A program made the position numbers and the translations under genes. This document shows, one piece after another, positions 45,501 through 54,108 of a DNA stretch of 64,000 nucleotides. The DNA is taken from NCBI GenBank assembly GCA_963851085.1, contig CAWKNX010000005.1, positions 124,001 through 188,000 on the forward strand, given 5' to 3'. Source of the stretch: DATFVJ01 sp963851085. Its GTDB lineage: Bacteria > Actinomycetota > Actinomycetes > Streptosporangiales > Streptosporangiaceae. The notes under the pieces are model-generated. The model searched no databases, was not told the DNA's origin, and saw nothing but the letters and a program-made list of their open reading frames with translations. Every line of letters begins with the position of its first letter. The first letter of the stretch is position 1.

Positions 45501-48500
45501 CAGGTGGCCAAGCTCGGCGTATCGGTCGTTGGGCATGGCTGTTCCCATAGCTGTTGGTGTCGGAAGGTGAGGAGCGGGAGCGGCCGCGGGCTGGGCGGCG
45601 GGCATGGCCCTGCCTGATGCCTGGGGCGCTGCCTGGGCGGTTGCCTGGACTGTTGCCTGGACTGTTGCCTGGACTGGGGTCTGTGCTTGCACGGGCGCGG
45701 TTACCTGCACGGGCGCGGATGTGGCTGCGGATATGTGCTGAGCCGGCGGTGGCTGATCGGTGGCCGCCCCGAAACCGAGGCCGGCCGCGTACAGGCCGCA
45801 GAGCGCGGTGTTGAACGACGGGATGTCGCCGAACTTCGGGTGGTTGGTGAACAGGGCGAAGACGTCGGGGTCCGCGCCGAGCACGTCGTCGGCGAAGCCC
45901 TGTAGCGCCTTCTTCGGCCCGACCTCGACGAATATCCGCGCCCCAGCGTCGTACAGGGTCCGCAGGCCCTTGACCCACTGGACGGGCGACGCGACCTGGC
46001 GGCCCAGTATGTCGAGCATCCGCTCGGTCACGTCCGGGCCCGTGGCCGGATAGAACTCGCCGTCGACGTTGGCCACGATGGGCAGGACCGGCGGCCGCAG
46101 CCCGAGCCGCGCGAGCTGACGTCGCAGCGGCTCGCTGATCGGCGCGACGATCGACGTGTGGAACGCCATGCTGACCGGGATGCGCATGGCCGTCCGCCCA
46201 GCCTCGACGAATTTCGCGACCGCCTGCTCGACGGCTGCGGTGGCGCCGCCGATGACGGCCTGATGGTTGCTGTTGATGTTGGCCATGACGACGTAGCCGT
46301 CCGCCGACGCCAGGGTGCGCTCGATCTCGTCGAGGGGAGCCATGACGGCCGCCATCGCGCCCTTGTCGGGCATGATCCAGGCTGGCCATCTCGCGGCCGC
46401 GGGCGCTGACCGCCTCCAATGTGGCCTCGAACGACAGTGCGCCCGCGGCCATGAGTGCGCCGTACTCGCCGACGCTGTGACCCATCACCATGTCCGGCCG
46501 GATGCCGTACGCGGCGAGCAACCTGGTGAGCGCCAGGTCGCTGGCCATCACGGCCGGCTGGGTGATCTCGGTCTGCAGAAGCTGCTGCTCGAGCTGGGCG
46601 ACCGCGTCCTGGTCGTTCTGGTCGATGAAGATGTAGCTGGTCAGCGGCTTGCCGAGCAGCGGCGTCATGATCTCGTCGGCCTCCGCGAACGTCTGCGCCA
46701 CGATCGGCTCGGTGTCGCACAGTTCGCGCAGCATGTTGACGTACTGCGAGCCCTGGCCGGTGTAGAGGAAGGCCACCTTGGGTGCCGGGCCGTGGCCGAC
46801 GAAGATGCCGCGGGCGCGCAGCATCTTCAGATCGCCGCGGATCCCGTGGACCCCGGCCAGCGCCGTCGCGGCGCGGCCGGCCTTGTCCGCGAGTTCGGCC
46901 GGGTCGCCGTAGTCGATGGCGGCCCGCACCTTGGCCGTGGCGAGGGCGGGGTCGGGCGCCCTGGCTTCTGGTGCCACGCCCTTGGCGGCCTGCTCGCCGA
47001 TCCGCGTCAGCTGCGGCGGCCACGTCCGCATCGCTCTCGCCGCCCACGACAAGGGCGCCGCGCAGCGGCGCCTTGGCCGTCGCCGCGGCGGATCCGCCGG
47101 CAGCCGCCTGCGGGGCGGCCGTGGTTGCTCGCGGGACGGGGGTGGTCGCTTGCGGGACCGGGGTGGCCGCCTGCGGCACGGCGGCTGCCGCCTGCGGTAC
47201 GGCCGTCACCGTCGCGGGGATGTCCGCGCCTGCGAACGTCCGCTGTTCGTGTCCGTCGTACCTGCCGGGGATGTACTCCTCCATCGCCACGTGGAAGTTG
47301 GTGCCGCCGAAACCGAACGCGCTCACGCCGCCGCGCCGTACGCCGCACGCCGGGGTGGGCCACTCACGCAGTTCGGTGTTGACGCGGAACGGCGAGGTCG
47401 CCCAGTCGACGTTCGGGTTGGGGTCGTTGAAGTTCAGGCTCGGCGGCAGCACCTTCTCGTGCAGCGCCATGGTCATCTTGAACAGCCCGGCGGCGCCCGC
47501 CGCGGCCTTCAAGTGGCCGATGTTGGACTTCACCGAGCCAAGGGCGATGGAGCCCGGCGCGATGCCGGTTCCGCCCAGCAGCCCGGTGAGGCTTTCGAGT
47601 TCGGACGCGTCGCCGGCGCGTGTCGACGTGCCGTGCGCTTCGATGCAGGACACGGTCGACGGGTCGGCGCCGGCGTTGCGCCAGGCCCGCTGGACCGCGA
47701 GGCGCTGGCCCACCGGGTTGGGCGCGGTGATCCCCTTGCCCTTGCCGTCGCTTGATCCCCCGACACCGAGCAGCACCGCGTAGATCTTGTCGCCGTCTAC
47801 GCTCGGCGTCGGCGAGCCGCTTGAGCACGAACAACGCCGCGCCCTCACCCATGACGAAGCCGTCCGCCCCGGCGTCGAACGGACGTGTCCCCGTCGCGGA
47901 GAGCGCTCCGATCTTGCAGAACTTCACGAACCCGGCGACGGCCATGTTGCGGTCCACGCCGCCGGTGACCACGGCGTCGTACTGCCCGTCGACGAGCCCC
48001 TCCGCGGCGGCGGTGAGGCGGCCAGCGCGGAGGCGCAGGCCGCGTCGGTGGTGAAGCTGGGCCCGCGGAAGTTGAGCAGGTTCGCGACCCGGCTGGCGAT
48101 GATGTTCGCAAGCTCGCCGGGCATCGTGTCCTCGTTTACTTCCGGAAGCTGGCTCTGGAATGACCTCGAGGTCTCCGCGACGATCGTCTCGCGGGCGCTG
48201 GCCGGAAGCTCGGCGAACGCGGCTGATCGGCGGAGGTCCCGGATGAACTCCGGGAGGTGGATGCGGAGGCTGGTCGCGTAGTGCTTGTCACCGCCGATCG
48301 CGTTGCCGAGCACCACGGCGACCCGCTCCGGGTCCACGTCCCATTTGGGCCAGCCAGCGTCAACGAGCGCCGCGCGTGCCGCCGAGACAGCCCACTTCTG
48401 GCCGTCGTCCATCTGCTCGGCGACCTTCGGCGGCACCGGCAGGCGCCATCCGATGGGATCCCAGGGAAACTCGCGGACCCACCCGCCGATGCGCGAGTAC

Positions 48501-48685
48501 GTCTTGTCGGGGGCGTGCCGATCGGTGTCGTAGTAAAGGTCCGGGTCCCACCGGTCCTTCGGGACGTCGGTGATGCAGTATCGGCCCGACGTTATGTTGT
48601 GCCAGAACGCCGGCGCGTCAGGTGCTTCCGGCATGATCGCGCTGAGGCCGACGATGGCCACGGGCTGTGGCTGGTTCGATGACAT
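39563..48685 (-). CDS. Single-chain iterative PUFA/polyketide-type synthase KS-AT-KS-(ACP)4-KR-DH, at least 15 frameshifts
   Basis: About 3,040 codons. KS1 (48685-~47200): VAIVGLSAIMPEAPDA, Cys in DAACASALAA, His in EAHGTSTRAG and KSNIGHLKAAAG. Acyltransferase (~46800-45800): LYTGQGSQYVNM, GHSVGEYGAL, MAFHTSIVAPI. KS2 (~45410-43800): Cys in NAACASTAQAL, His in ISHETYTPARGG and TKGFTGHAMGAG. Four carriers (~43440-42200). KR with structural half, then catalytic half TGAAGAIVSAI and SSVAGRFG...DYSAAND (~42060-40520). DH double hotdog: LNDHRIDGTPVLPGVMG and YFHGPAYQVLDEGW (~40480-39720). The ATG at 48685 is 20 bases after the acyl-CoA dehydrogenase stop. Motifs are intact but split over alternating frames. 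The layout resembles PfaA-type PUFA synthases with a second KS inserted; the product is unknown. Confidence 0.85.
42200..43440 (-). repeat. Four tandem acyl-carrier domains with Thr at the phosphopantetheine site
   Basis: Four near-identical ~200-base units (ACP1 ~43215-43440, ACP2 ~42925-43125, ACP3 ~42580-42780, ACP4 ~42220-42420) encode IVADMTGYP.ELLDLDLDLE, ADLGVDTVKQAEVFAAVR and FPTLAHVIGF. All four have GAC-ACC-GTC (Asp-Thr-Val) where carriers usually have Asp-Ser-Leu/Ile. ACP3 and ACP4 are almost identical at DNA level. Linkers are Ala/Pro-rich. ACP1 carries an extra T before GATGACGTG and ACP2 lacks one G of GATGACGTGGGCG compared with the other copies. Confidence 0.9.
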
Positions 48686-48704
48686 TTTTCGCTCAGTCCT
48701 GGGT

Positions 48705-50411
48705 CTATGAGAGTGAGCCGGTGCGCCCGTACAGGGCATCGGCGACGCTGTCCATGTCGGCTACCAGCCCTGCCTGCGCGGCGCCGACCGCGCTGAGGCC
48801 GAGACTGGCTTCGAACGGGGTGCCGGCCGTGGCGGCGCCGCCGGCGCCGACTACCCACCGCAGCCCGTCAAAGGCCACCTTGTGTGCCGCCTCCCGGGCG
48901 AACACGCGGCTCATCGCGGCGAGGGTCGCCGGATCGAACCGGTGATCGCCCTTCGCGGGGAGGGTGCCGTCGAGAGCCGCTGCCGCGCGGACCGCGAAAC
49001 TGGCCGCGCACTCCGCGTACGCGATCAGCTCGCCGAGCCGGAACAGCACGTGCTGGTTCCTGGTGAGGCGGCCGGCCCGGCAGGCTTCGAGCACAGCGCC
49101 GAGCGCCTGGCTGGCGAGGGCCGCGGTATCGGCGCCCACGTCCGGGTGCCGCGCGTGCAGCGCGCGTAGCTCGGCGGCGATCTCCGGGTAGTAGCGGCCG
49201 ACCGTCTTCAGGTGCTGCTGCCACCGGTCGCGCGCGATCGTCATCTCCATGATCTCGGAGGTGCCTTCGTAGATGGTGGTGATCCGGACGTCGCGCTTGA
49301 TCTTCTCGACCAGGTACTCGCGCGTGTAGCCGTAGCCGCCGTGGGCCTGGATGGCCGCTTCGGCGGCCTGGTTGCCCGCCTCCGTCGCCATGTACTTGGC
49401 GATGGCGCCTTCGGTGTTGAGCGCGCCGTCTTCGCCTTCACCCGCATCGATCCGCCTCGCGGTGTATTCGATGTAGGAGCGGGCGGCCTCCAGCCTGACG
49501 ACGTGCGGGACGATGAGCTTGAGCGTGTAGCCCTGCTTGGTCGACAGCGGCGCGCCGCCCTGGATGCGGGTGGTCGAGTACGGGATCGCGCGGTCGAGCG
49601 CGGACCAGCCGCCGCCGAGGCCGAAGGACGCGACCATCAGGCGCGTGTAGCCGAAGACCTTCTGCGCCTGCACGAGGCCCTGACCTTCGACGCCGCCGAC
49701 CAGGTTCGTGGCCGGCACGAAGACGTTGTCGAGGAACAGCGCCGCCGTGTTGGACAGCCGGATGCCGTGCTTGTCCTCCGGCTTGGCCTGGTCAAAGCCC
49801 TCGGTGCCGCGGTCGAGGACGAACCAGGACGGCCCGCCGGGCGCCAGGGCGAGGATGGTGTACTTGTCGGCGATGCCGCCGTTGCTGATCCACTGCTTCC
49901 GGCCGTTCAGCCGGTACCCCTCGACCCCGCCGTCGGTCCCTGGTGTGGCGGTCGTCTTGAGCGCGCCGAGGTCGCTGCCCGCCTCCGGCTCGGTGGCGCC
50001 GTACGCGTACAGGATTCCCTTGTCGGCGATCTCGCTGAGCCAGGTGCGTTTCTGGTCGGGTGTGGCGCCGAAGTAGATGGGGTCACTGCCGAGGAACGTG
50101 GCGAGCACGCTGGTGGCCAGGCCGAGGTCGATGCGGGCCATTTGCTCGCACACCCGGTAGACGTCGATCGTGCCGCCGCCCATCCCGCCGTACTCCTCGG
50201 GGATGAACACCAGCTGGATGCCCAGCTGGTCGCTGCACATGCCGTGGACGATGTCCTCCGGGCACACGTCGTCGTGGTCGAGCTGGAGCTGCCGCTCCTC
50301 GGACATCGCGTCGGCGACGAAGTCGCGGATCGCTTCGAGCATCATCTTCAGTGTGTCGGCGTCGAGGCCGACGTCTGTCACGGCCTCGGCTGTACTTGTC
50401 GTCAGCGCCAT
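48705..50411 (-). CDS. Acyl-CoA dehydrogenase with long C-terminal extension (568 aa)
   Basis: FAD-dependent acyl-CoA dehydrogenase that oxidises acyl-CoA to 2-enoyl-CoA. Landmarks are FIPEEYGGMGGGTIDVYRV, YGATEPEAGSDLGALKTTA, GRKQWISNGGIADKY, IQAHGGYGYTREYLVEKI and the catalytic-Glu motif TTIYEGTSEIMEM. About 190 residues beyond this motif form an extra helical domain, as in the VLCAD/FadE5-like group. ATG 50411 (MALTTSTAEAV) is chosen. It is the first gene of the operon with the synthase (20 bases away), which suggests that it makes or edits the starter or product acyl-CoA. No frameshift. Confidence 0.9.
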   Translation of the reverse strand: MALTTSTAEAVTDVGLDADTLKMMLEAIRDFVADAMSEERQLQLDHDDVCPEDIVHGMCSDQLGIQLVFIPEEYGGMGGGTIDVYRVCEQMARIDLGLATSVLATFLGSDPIYFGATPDQKRTWLSEIADKGILYAYGATEPEAGSDLGALKTTATPGTDGGVEGYRLNGRKQWISNGGIADKYTILALAPGGPSWFVLDRGTEGFDQAKPEDKHGIRLSNTAALFLDNVFVPATNLVGGVEGQGLVQAQKVFGYTRLMVASFGLGGGWSALDRAIPYSTTRIQGGAPLSTKQGYTLKLIVPHVVRLEAARSYIEYTARRIDAGEGEDGALNTEGAIAKYMATEAGNQAAEAAIQAHGGYGYTREYLVEKIKRDVRITTIYEGTSEIMEMTIARDRWQQHLKTVGRYYPEIAAELRALHARHPDVGADTAALASQALGAVLEACRAGRLTRNQHVLFRLGELIAYAECAASFAVRAAAALDGTLPAKGDHRFDPATLAAMSRVFAREAAHKVAFDGLRWVVGAGGAATAGTPFEASLGLSAVGAAQAGLVADMDSVADALYGRTGSLS

Positions 50412-50767
50412 GTCTCGTACACCCCTTTTTCCTCTGACCGTCTCTCGGACGGCCAAGCGGGTGTCAGAGGCAATAGGTCCCTATTACGGAGGGCGATAGC
50501 CAGTTACTGGCGAGTAACAAAGCTAATGGCGGCAAACCGCGCCCTCAGGCGAAAGCTGCGCCTCACGCGGACGGCGGTACCTCACGCGGACGGCGGTACC
50601 TCACGCGGTACGCTGTGTCCCAGTTGACGGGCCATGCCTCAGGCGGACGCGGTGCCCGGGCCGGCCGGGTCTGGGCCGACCGGAGCGGGCGTCCGGCTGC
50701 GAGCGTTTGCTGGCGGCAACGACCTTGCCCGGCCGCGTCCGGATCTGCCGCGGGCCGGACGCCAAGA
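50412..50767. promoter_or_regulatory. Promoter region of the synthase operon with two palindromes and a tandem repeat
   Basis: This 356-base gap upstream of the acyl-CoA dehydrogenase holds AATAGG-TC-CCTATT at 50472-50485 and GTTACT-GGCG-AGTAAC at 50503-50518, both perfect and 60-107 bases before the start. It also has two perfect 19-bp copies of CTCACGCGGACGGCGGTAC at 50562-50599 plus a partial third. The palindromes have the size and position of TetR-type operators. No regulator gene is adjacent. Confidence 0.5.
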
Positions 50768-51922
50768 TCACTCGTGGCGCGCGCCGCGGGCGAGCGCCTC
50801 TCTGGCGATCACGACCTGCTGCACCTGGCTCGTGCCCTCGTAGATGCGGAAAAGCCGGGCGTCCCGGTAGAAACGCTCCACGGCCACCCCGCGCATGTAA
50901 CCGGCGCCGCCGAAGACCTGAACCGCACGGTCGGCGACCCGCCCGACCATCTCGCTGGCGAAATACTTCGCACACGAGGGACCCATCCGGGGGTCCTCAC
51001 CCGAGTCGTATGCGGCCGCGGCCGACAGGACCAGTGCACGTCCCGCATACACCTCGGTCTGTGAGTCGGCGATCATTCCCTGGATGAGCTGGAACTCGGC
51101 GATCGGGTGGCCGGACTGGCGGCGCTCCAGCGCGTAGGAAACCGTTTCCTCGAGCAGCCGCTGGGCCATTCCCACACACAGCGCCGCGATATGCAGGCGG
51201 CCATGTGCCAGGCAGCGCATGGCGGTGCGGTAACCCTCGCCTTCGATACCGCCGACGAGCGCCTCGGCTGGGACATGCACGTCATCGAGGATAACCTCGG
51301 CGGTCCACGCGCCGTGCTGGCCCATCTTGCCGTCGCGCGGGCCGACGGTGAGCCCTGGCGTGCCCGCCTGGACGAGGAAGGCCGAGATGTCGTGGGTCGC
51401 CTTCTCGGCCACGCCGTGCCGGGCGAAGACCATGAACAGATCCGCGACAGGGGCGTTGGTGATGTATCGCTTCGTGCCGTTCAGCACGTAGCCATCACCG
51501 CTGCGCCGCGCGGAGGTCTTCAGGCCCGCCGGATCAGAACCCGCCTCCGCCTCGGTCAGCGCGAACGACGAGGTCCACTCGCCGCTCGCGAGCCTGGGCA
51601 GGTACTCGGCCTTCTGCTTGTCCGTGCCGCCCTCGAGCAGCACGTGGCCGGCGATCCCGTTGTTGGTGCCGAACAGCGACCGGAACGCCGGGGTCGTGTA
51701 ACCAAGCTCCATGGCGAGCCTGGCTTCCTGCCCGGCCGACATGCCGAGCCCGCCGTACACCTCGGGGATCGCGAAGCCGTACAGGCCCATGTCTGCCGCG
51801 GCGCGCCGGAGCTCGGGCGGCATCTCATCGGTCTCATCGATCTGCTGTTCGAGCGGCAGCACCCGTTCCCGCACCAGGCGGCGTGTCGCCTCGATGATGT
51901 CCCGGACGTCGGTCTCGTCCAC
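50768..51922 (-). CDS. Acyl-CoA dehydrogenase (384 aa)
   Basis: Standard-length FAD acyl-CoA dehydrogenase. It shows IPEVYGGLGMSAGQE, FALTEAEAGSDPAGLKTSA, GTKRYITNAPVADLFMVFA, VFGGAGYMRGVAVERFYRD and the catalytic-Glu motif FRIYEGTSQVQQ. GTG 51922 has CAGGAGGG directly upstream; the longer open frame reads Arg/Gly-rich and is rejected. It lies 112 bases downstream of the thiolase on the same strand and may form an operon with it. Together they give two steps of a beta-oxidation-like route. No frameshift. Confidence 0.92.
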   Translation of the reverse strand: MDETDVRDIIEATRRLVRERVLPLEQQIDETDEMPPELRRAAADMGLYGFAIPEVYGGLGMSAGQEARLAMELGYTTPAFRSLFGTNNGIAGHVLLEGGTDKQKAEYLPRLASGEWTSSFALTEAEAGSDPAGLKTSARRSGDGYVLNGTKRYITNAPVADLFMVFARHGVAEKATHDISAFLVQAGTPGLTVGPRDGKMGQHGAWTAEVILDDVHVPAEALVGGIEGEGYRTAMRCLAHGRLHIAALCVGMAQRLLEETVSYALERRQSGHPIAEFQLIQGMIADSQTEVYAGRALVLSAAAAYDSGEDPRMGPSCAKYFASEMVGRVADRAVQVFGGAGYMRGVAVERFYRDARLFRIYEGTSQVQQVVIAREALARGARHE

Positions 51923-52034
51923 GTGCCCTCCTGGATGATCACTGTCACTGCCTGGCGGCTTTCCTGTACGCCAGCGGCGTGAGCCTCTCAGCGGCCCGGC
52001 AGGCTGACCCGTCCGGCGGCCAGGCTCGCCGTGA

Positions 52035-53246
52035 TCACGTCCAGCGCTCGAAGACGGCCGCGAGGCCCTGGCCGCCGCCGATGCACATCGTCTCCAGTCC
52101 ATAACGGCTGCCGCGGCGGTCCATCTCGCGTAGCAGCGTCGTCAGGATCCGGCATCCGGTGGCACCCACCGGATGCCCGAGGGAGATGCCGGATCCGTTG
52201 ACGTTAAGCCGGCCGATGTCAGCGCTGGTCAGCCCGAATTCGCGGACGCACGCGAGCACCTGCGCGGCGAAGGCCTCGTTGAGCTCGATCAGATCCATGT
52301 CGCTCAGCTTCAGGCTGGCGCGGTCGAGTGCCTTGGCGGTGGAAGGGACGGGCCCGATGCCCATGGTCCTCGGCGGCACGCCGGCCACCGCCCAGGACAC
52401 CAGCCGTGCGAGCGGCCGAAACCCGAGCCGTCTCGCCTGGTCCGGGTGCGTCACCACGCACACGGAGGCGGCGTCGTTCTGCCCGCTCGCGTTTCCGGCT
52501 GTGACCGTCGCCTCCGGGTCGGCCTTGAGCATGACCGGGCGCAGCGCGGCCAGCGATTCGAGCGAGGTGTCGGCGCGGGGATGCTCGTCGGTGTCGACCA
52601 CGACCTCGCCCTTACGTGTCTTCACGGTCACCGGCACGATCTCCTCTGCGAAGATCCCCGTGTTCTGCGCGGCGACCGCTCGCTGATGCGAGCGCAGGGC
52701 GAGTTCGTCCTGCTCCACGCGGCTGATGCGGTACTCGCGCCGCAGGTTCTCCGCGGTCTCGAGCATGCCGCCTGGCGCCGGGAAGTTCCTGCCCCCGGCC
52801 GTCGTGCGGCCCCGCGCCAGCGTGTCGTGCAGCAGGACGCCGTCGCCACGCGCGCCCCACCGCATCGACGTGGAATAGAAGGCCGCTGAGCTCATGCTCT
52901 CGGCGCCGCCGGCCAGCACAAGGTCGCTGGCACCCGTCTGCACCTGCATCGCTGCGTAGATCACAGATTGCAGGCCGGAGCCGCACCTGCGGTCGAGTTG
53001 CAGGCCGGTCACCTCGACGGGCAGCCCGGCGTCGAGCGCGGCGACCCGCCCGATAGCCGGCGCTTCCGCGGTCGCGTAGCACTGGCCGAGGAGCACCTCG
53101 TCGATGTCCCCGGGGCCGAGCCCGGTCCGCTCGAGCACCGCCAGGATGGCTGTGGTCGCAAGCTGCCCTGCGGGCACGTCCCGCAGGGCGCCGCCGAAGC
53201 GCCCGATCGGGGTCCGCACCGGCTCGCAGATCACGGCGTCACGCAT
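52035..53246 (-). CDS. Acetyl-CoA C-acyltransferase (thiolase)
   Basis: Thiolase of 403 residues. The acylated Cys lies in DRRCGSGLQSVIYAAMQ, ESMSSAAFYS follows, LIELNEAFAAQVLACVREFG and NGSGISLGHPVGATGCRIL carry the catalytic His, and ETMCIGGGQGLAAVFE holds the second Cys. The start MRDAVICEPVRTPIGRFGG is that of degradative thiolases. It would cleave or condense 3-oxoacyl-CoA. It is upstream of the acyl-CoA dehydrogenase and divergent from the DoxX gene; the 225-base gap between them contains no obvious signal beyond presumed promoters. Confidence 0.93.
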   Translation of the reverse strand: MRDAVICEPVRTPIGRFGGALRDVPAGQLATTAILAVLERTGLGPGDIDEVLLGQCYATAEAPAIGRVAALDAGLPVEVTGLQLDRRCGSGLQSVIYAAMQVQTGASDLVLAGGAESMSSAAFYSTSMRWGARGDGVLLHDTLARGRTTAGGRNFPAPGGMLETAENLRREYRISRVEQDELALRSHQRAVAAQNTGIFAEEIVPVTVKTRKGEVVVDTDEHPRADTSLESLAALRPVMLKADPEATVTAGNASGQNDAASVCVVTHPDQARRLGFRPLARLVSWAVAGVPPRTMGIGPVPSTAKALDRASLKLSDMDLIELNEAFAAQVLACVREFGLTSADIGRLNVNGSGISLGHPVGATGCRILTTLLREMDRRGSRYGLETMCIGGGQGLAAVFERWT

Positions 53247-53471
53247 CTCGCTCCTTCGCGGCGGTCCAGCCTCCAGCTCGGATCTCTAGTATCAACCGTT
53301 TTGCGCCCGATCGCCGATTCCCGCGCCACCCGCCGGGCAAGCGGTCACGACAGCAATGGGCCATTTGCCGTCACTGGAACGCCCATGATTCGGACATCTA
53401 GATCAGCTGGCTATGCGCGAGGATTGCGTGAGCCGCGTCGCCGGGGACTCCATGCCTGAGGAGCTGACCAC

Positions 53472-53990
53472 ATGATCAATGTCGACATCGCCGCGGCCGT
53501 GCTGCGCTTGGCGGTCGGCGGCACGATGATCGCCCACGGCTGGAACCATGCGTTCCGGGGTGGCAGGCTCCCAGGCACCGCACGCTGGTTCGAGTCGATC
53601 GGGATCCGGCCCGGGCGCGTGCACGCCCTGCTCGCGACGGCCACCGAGCTCGGCGCGGGCGCCCTGCTCGTGCTCGGCCTGCTGAACGCGCTCGCCGCGG
53701 CCGCCGTGGTTGGCACGATGCTGGTCGCGCTCATCGCCAACCATCTCAAGAACGGTTTCTTCATCTTCCGCCCCGGTGAGGGCTACGAGTACGTACTGAT
53801 GATCACGCTGGTGGCGTGCGCGCTCGGCGCGCTCGGCGCGGGCCGGATCTCGCTCGACCACCTGATCGGCCTGGACCAGATCGGCGGAACCAGCACCGAC
53901 GGCTGGCTCGGCCTGCTCATCGCCGCAGCGGCGGGCGGGGCAGGCGCCGCGGTGCTGCTGGCCACCTCGTGGCGGCCCGGCCGGGGGTAA
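53472..53990 (+). CDS. DoxX-family membrane protein (172 aa)
   Basis: Four-helix DoxX-type inner-membrane protein. Segments include ILRLAVGGTMIAHGWNHAFRG, ALLATATELGAGALLVLGLLN, AAAVVGTMLVALIANHLKNGFF and YEYVLMITLVACALGALG; GAGR then SLDHLIG follows. Gly-Glu and His residues near helix ends are family-typical. DoxX relatives take part in thiosulfate oxidation or redox stress, but most are unassigned. GAGGAG precedes the ATG. Confidence 0.85.
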   Translation: MINVDIAAAVLRLAVGGTMIAHGWNHAFRGGRLPGTARWFESIGIRPGRVHALLATATELGAGALLVLGLLNALAAAAVVGTMLVALIANHLKNGFFIFRPGEGYEYVLMITLVACALGALGAGRISLDHLIGLDQIGGTSTDGWLGLLIAAAAGGAGAAVLLATSWRPGRG

Positions 53991-54032
53991 CCGCCCCGCC
54001 CGGCCACACCGCCCAGGCACCCCCGGGCTTCA

Positions 54033-54081
54033 TGATCGCGGTAACTTCCCGGCGATATGTGCGGAAAAGTTACCGCGATCA
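54033..54081. terminator. Perfect 15-bp inverted repeat between convergent genes
   Basis: TGATCGCGGTAACTT (54033-54047) pairs with AAGTTACCGCGATCA (54067-54081), loop 19 bases. It sits between the convergent DoxX and Vps62-like genes, the position of a bidirectional terminator. No T run follows. Confidence 0.6.
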
Positions 54082-54108
54082 CGAAAGCGACGGCGGGGCG
54101 GGAGAATC

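Noticed and set aside
33887..48685. Treating each open piece of the carboxylase and synthase as a separate small gene
   Set aside because: The pieces continue the same protein domains in order, lack starts with ribosome sites and join by one-base changes, so two large genes are the better reading.
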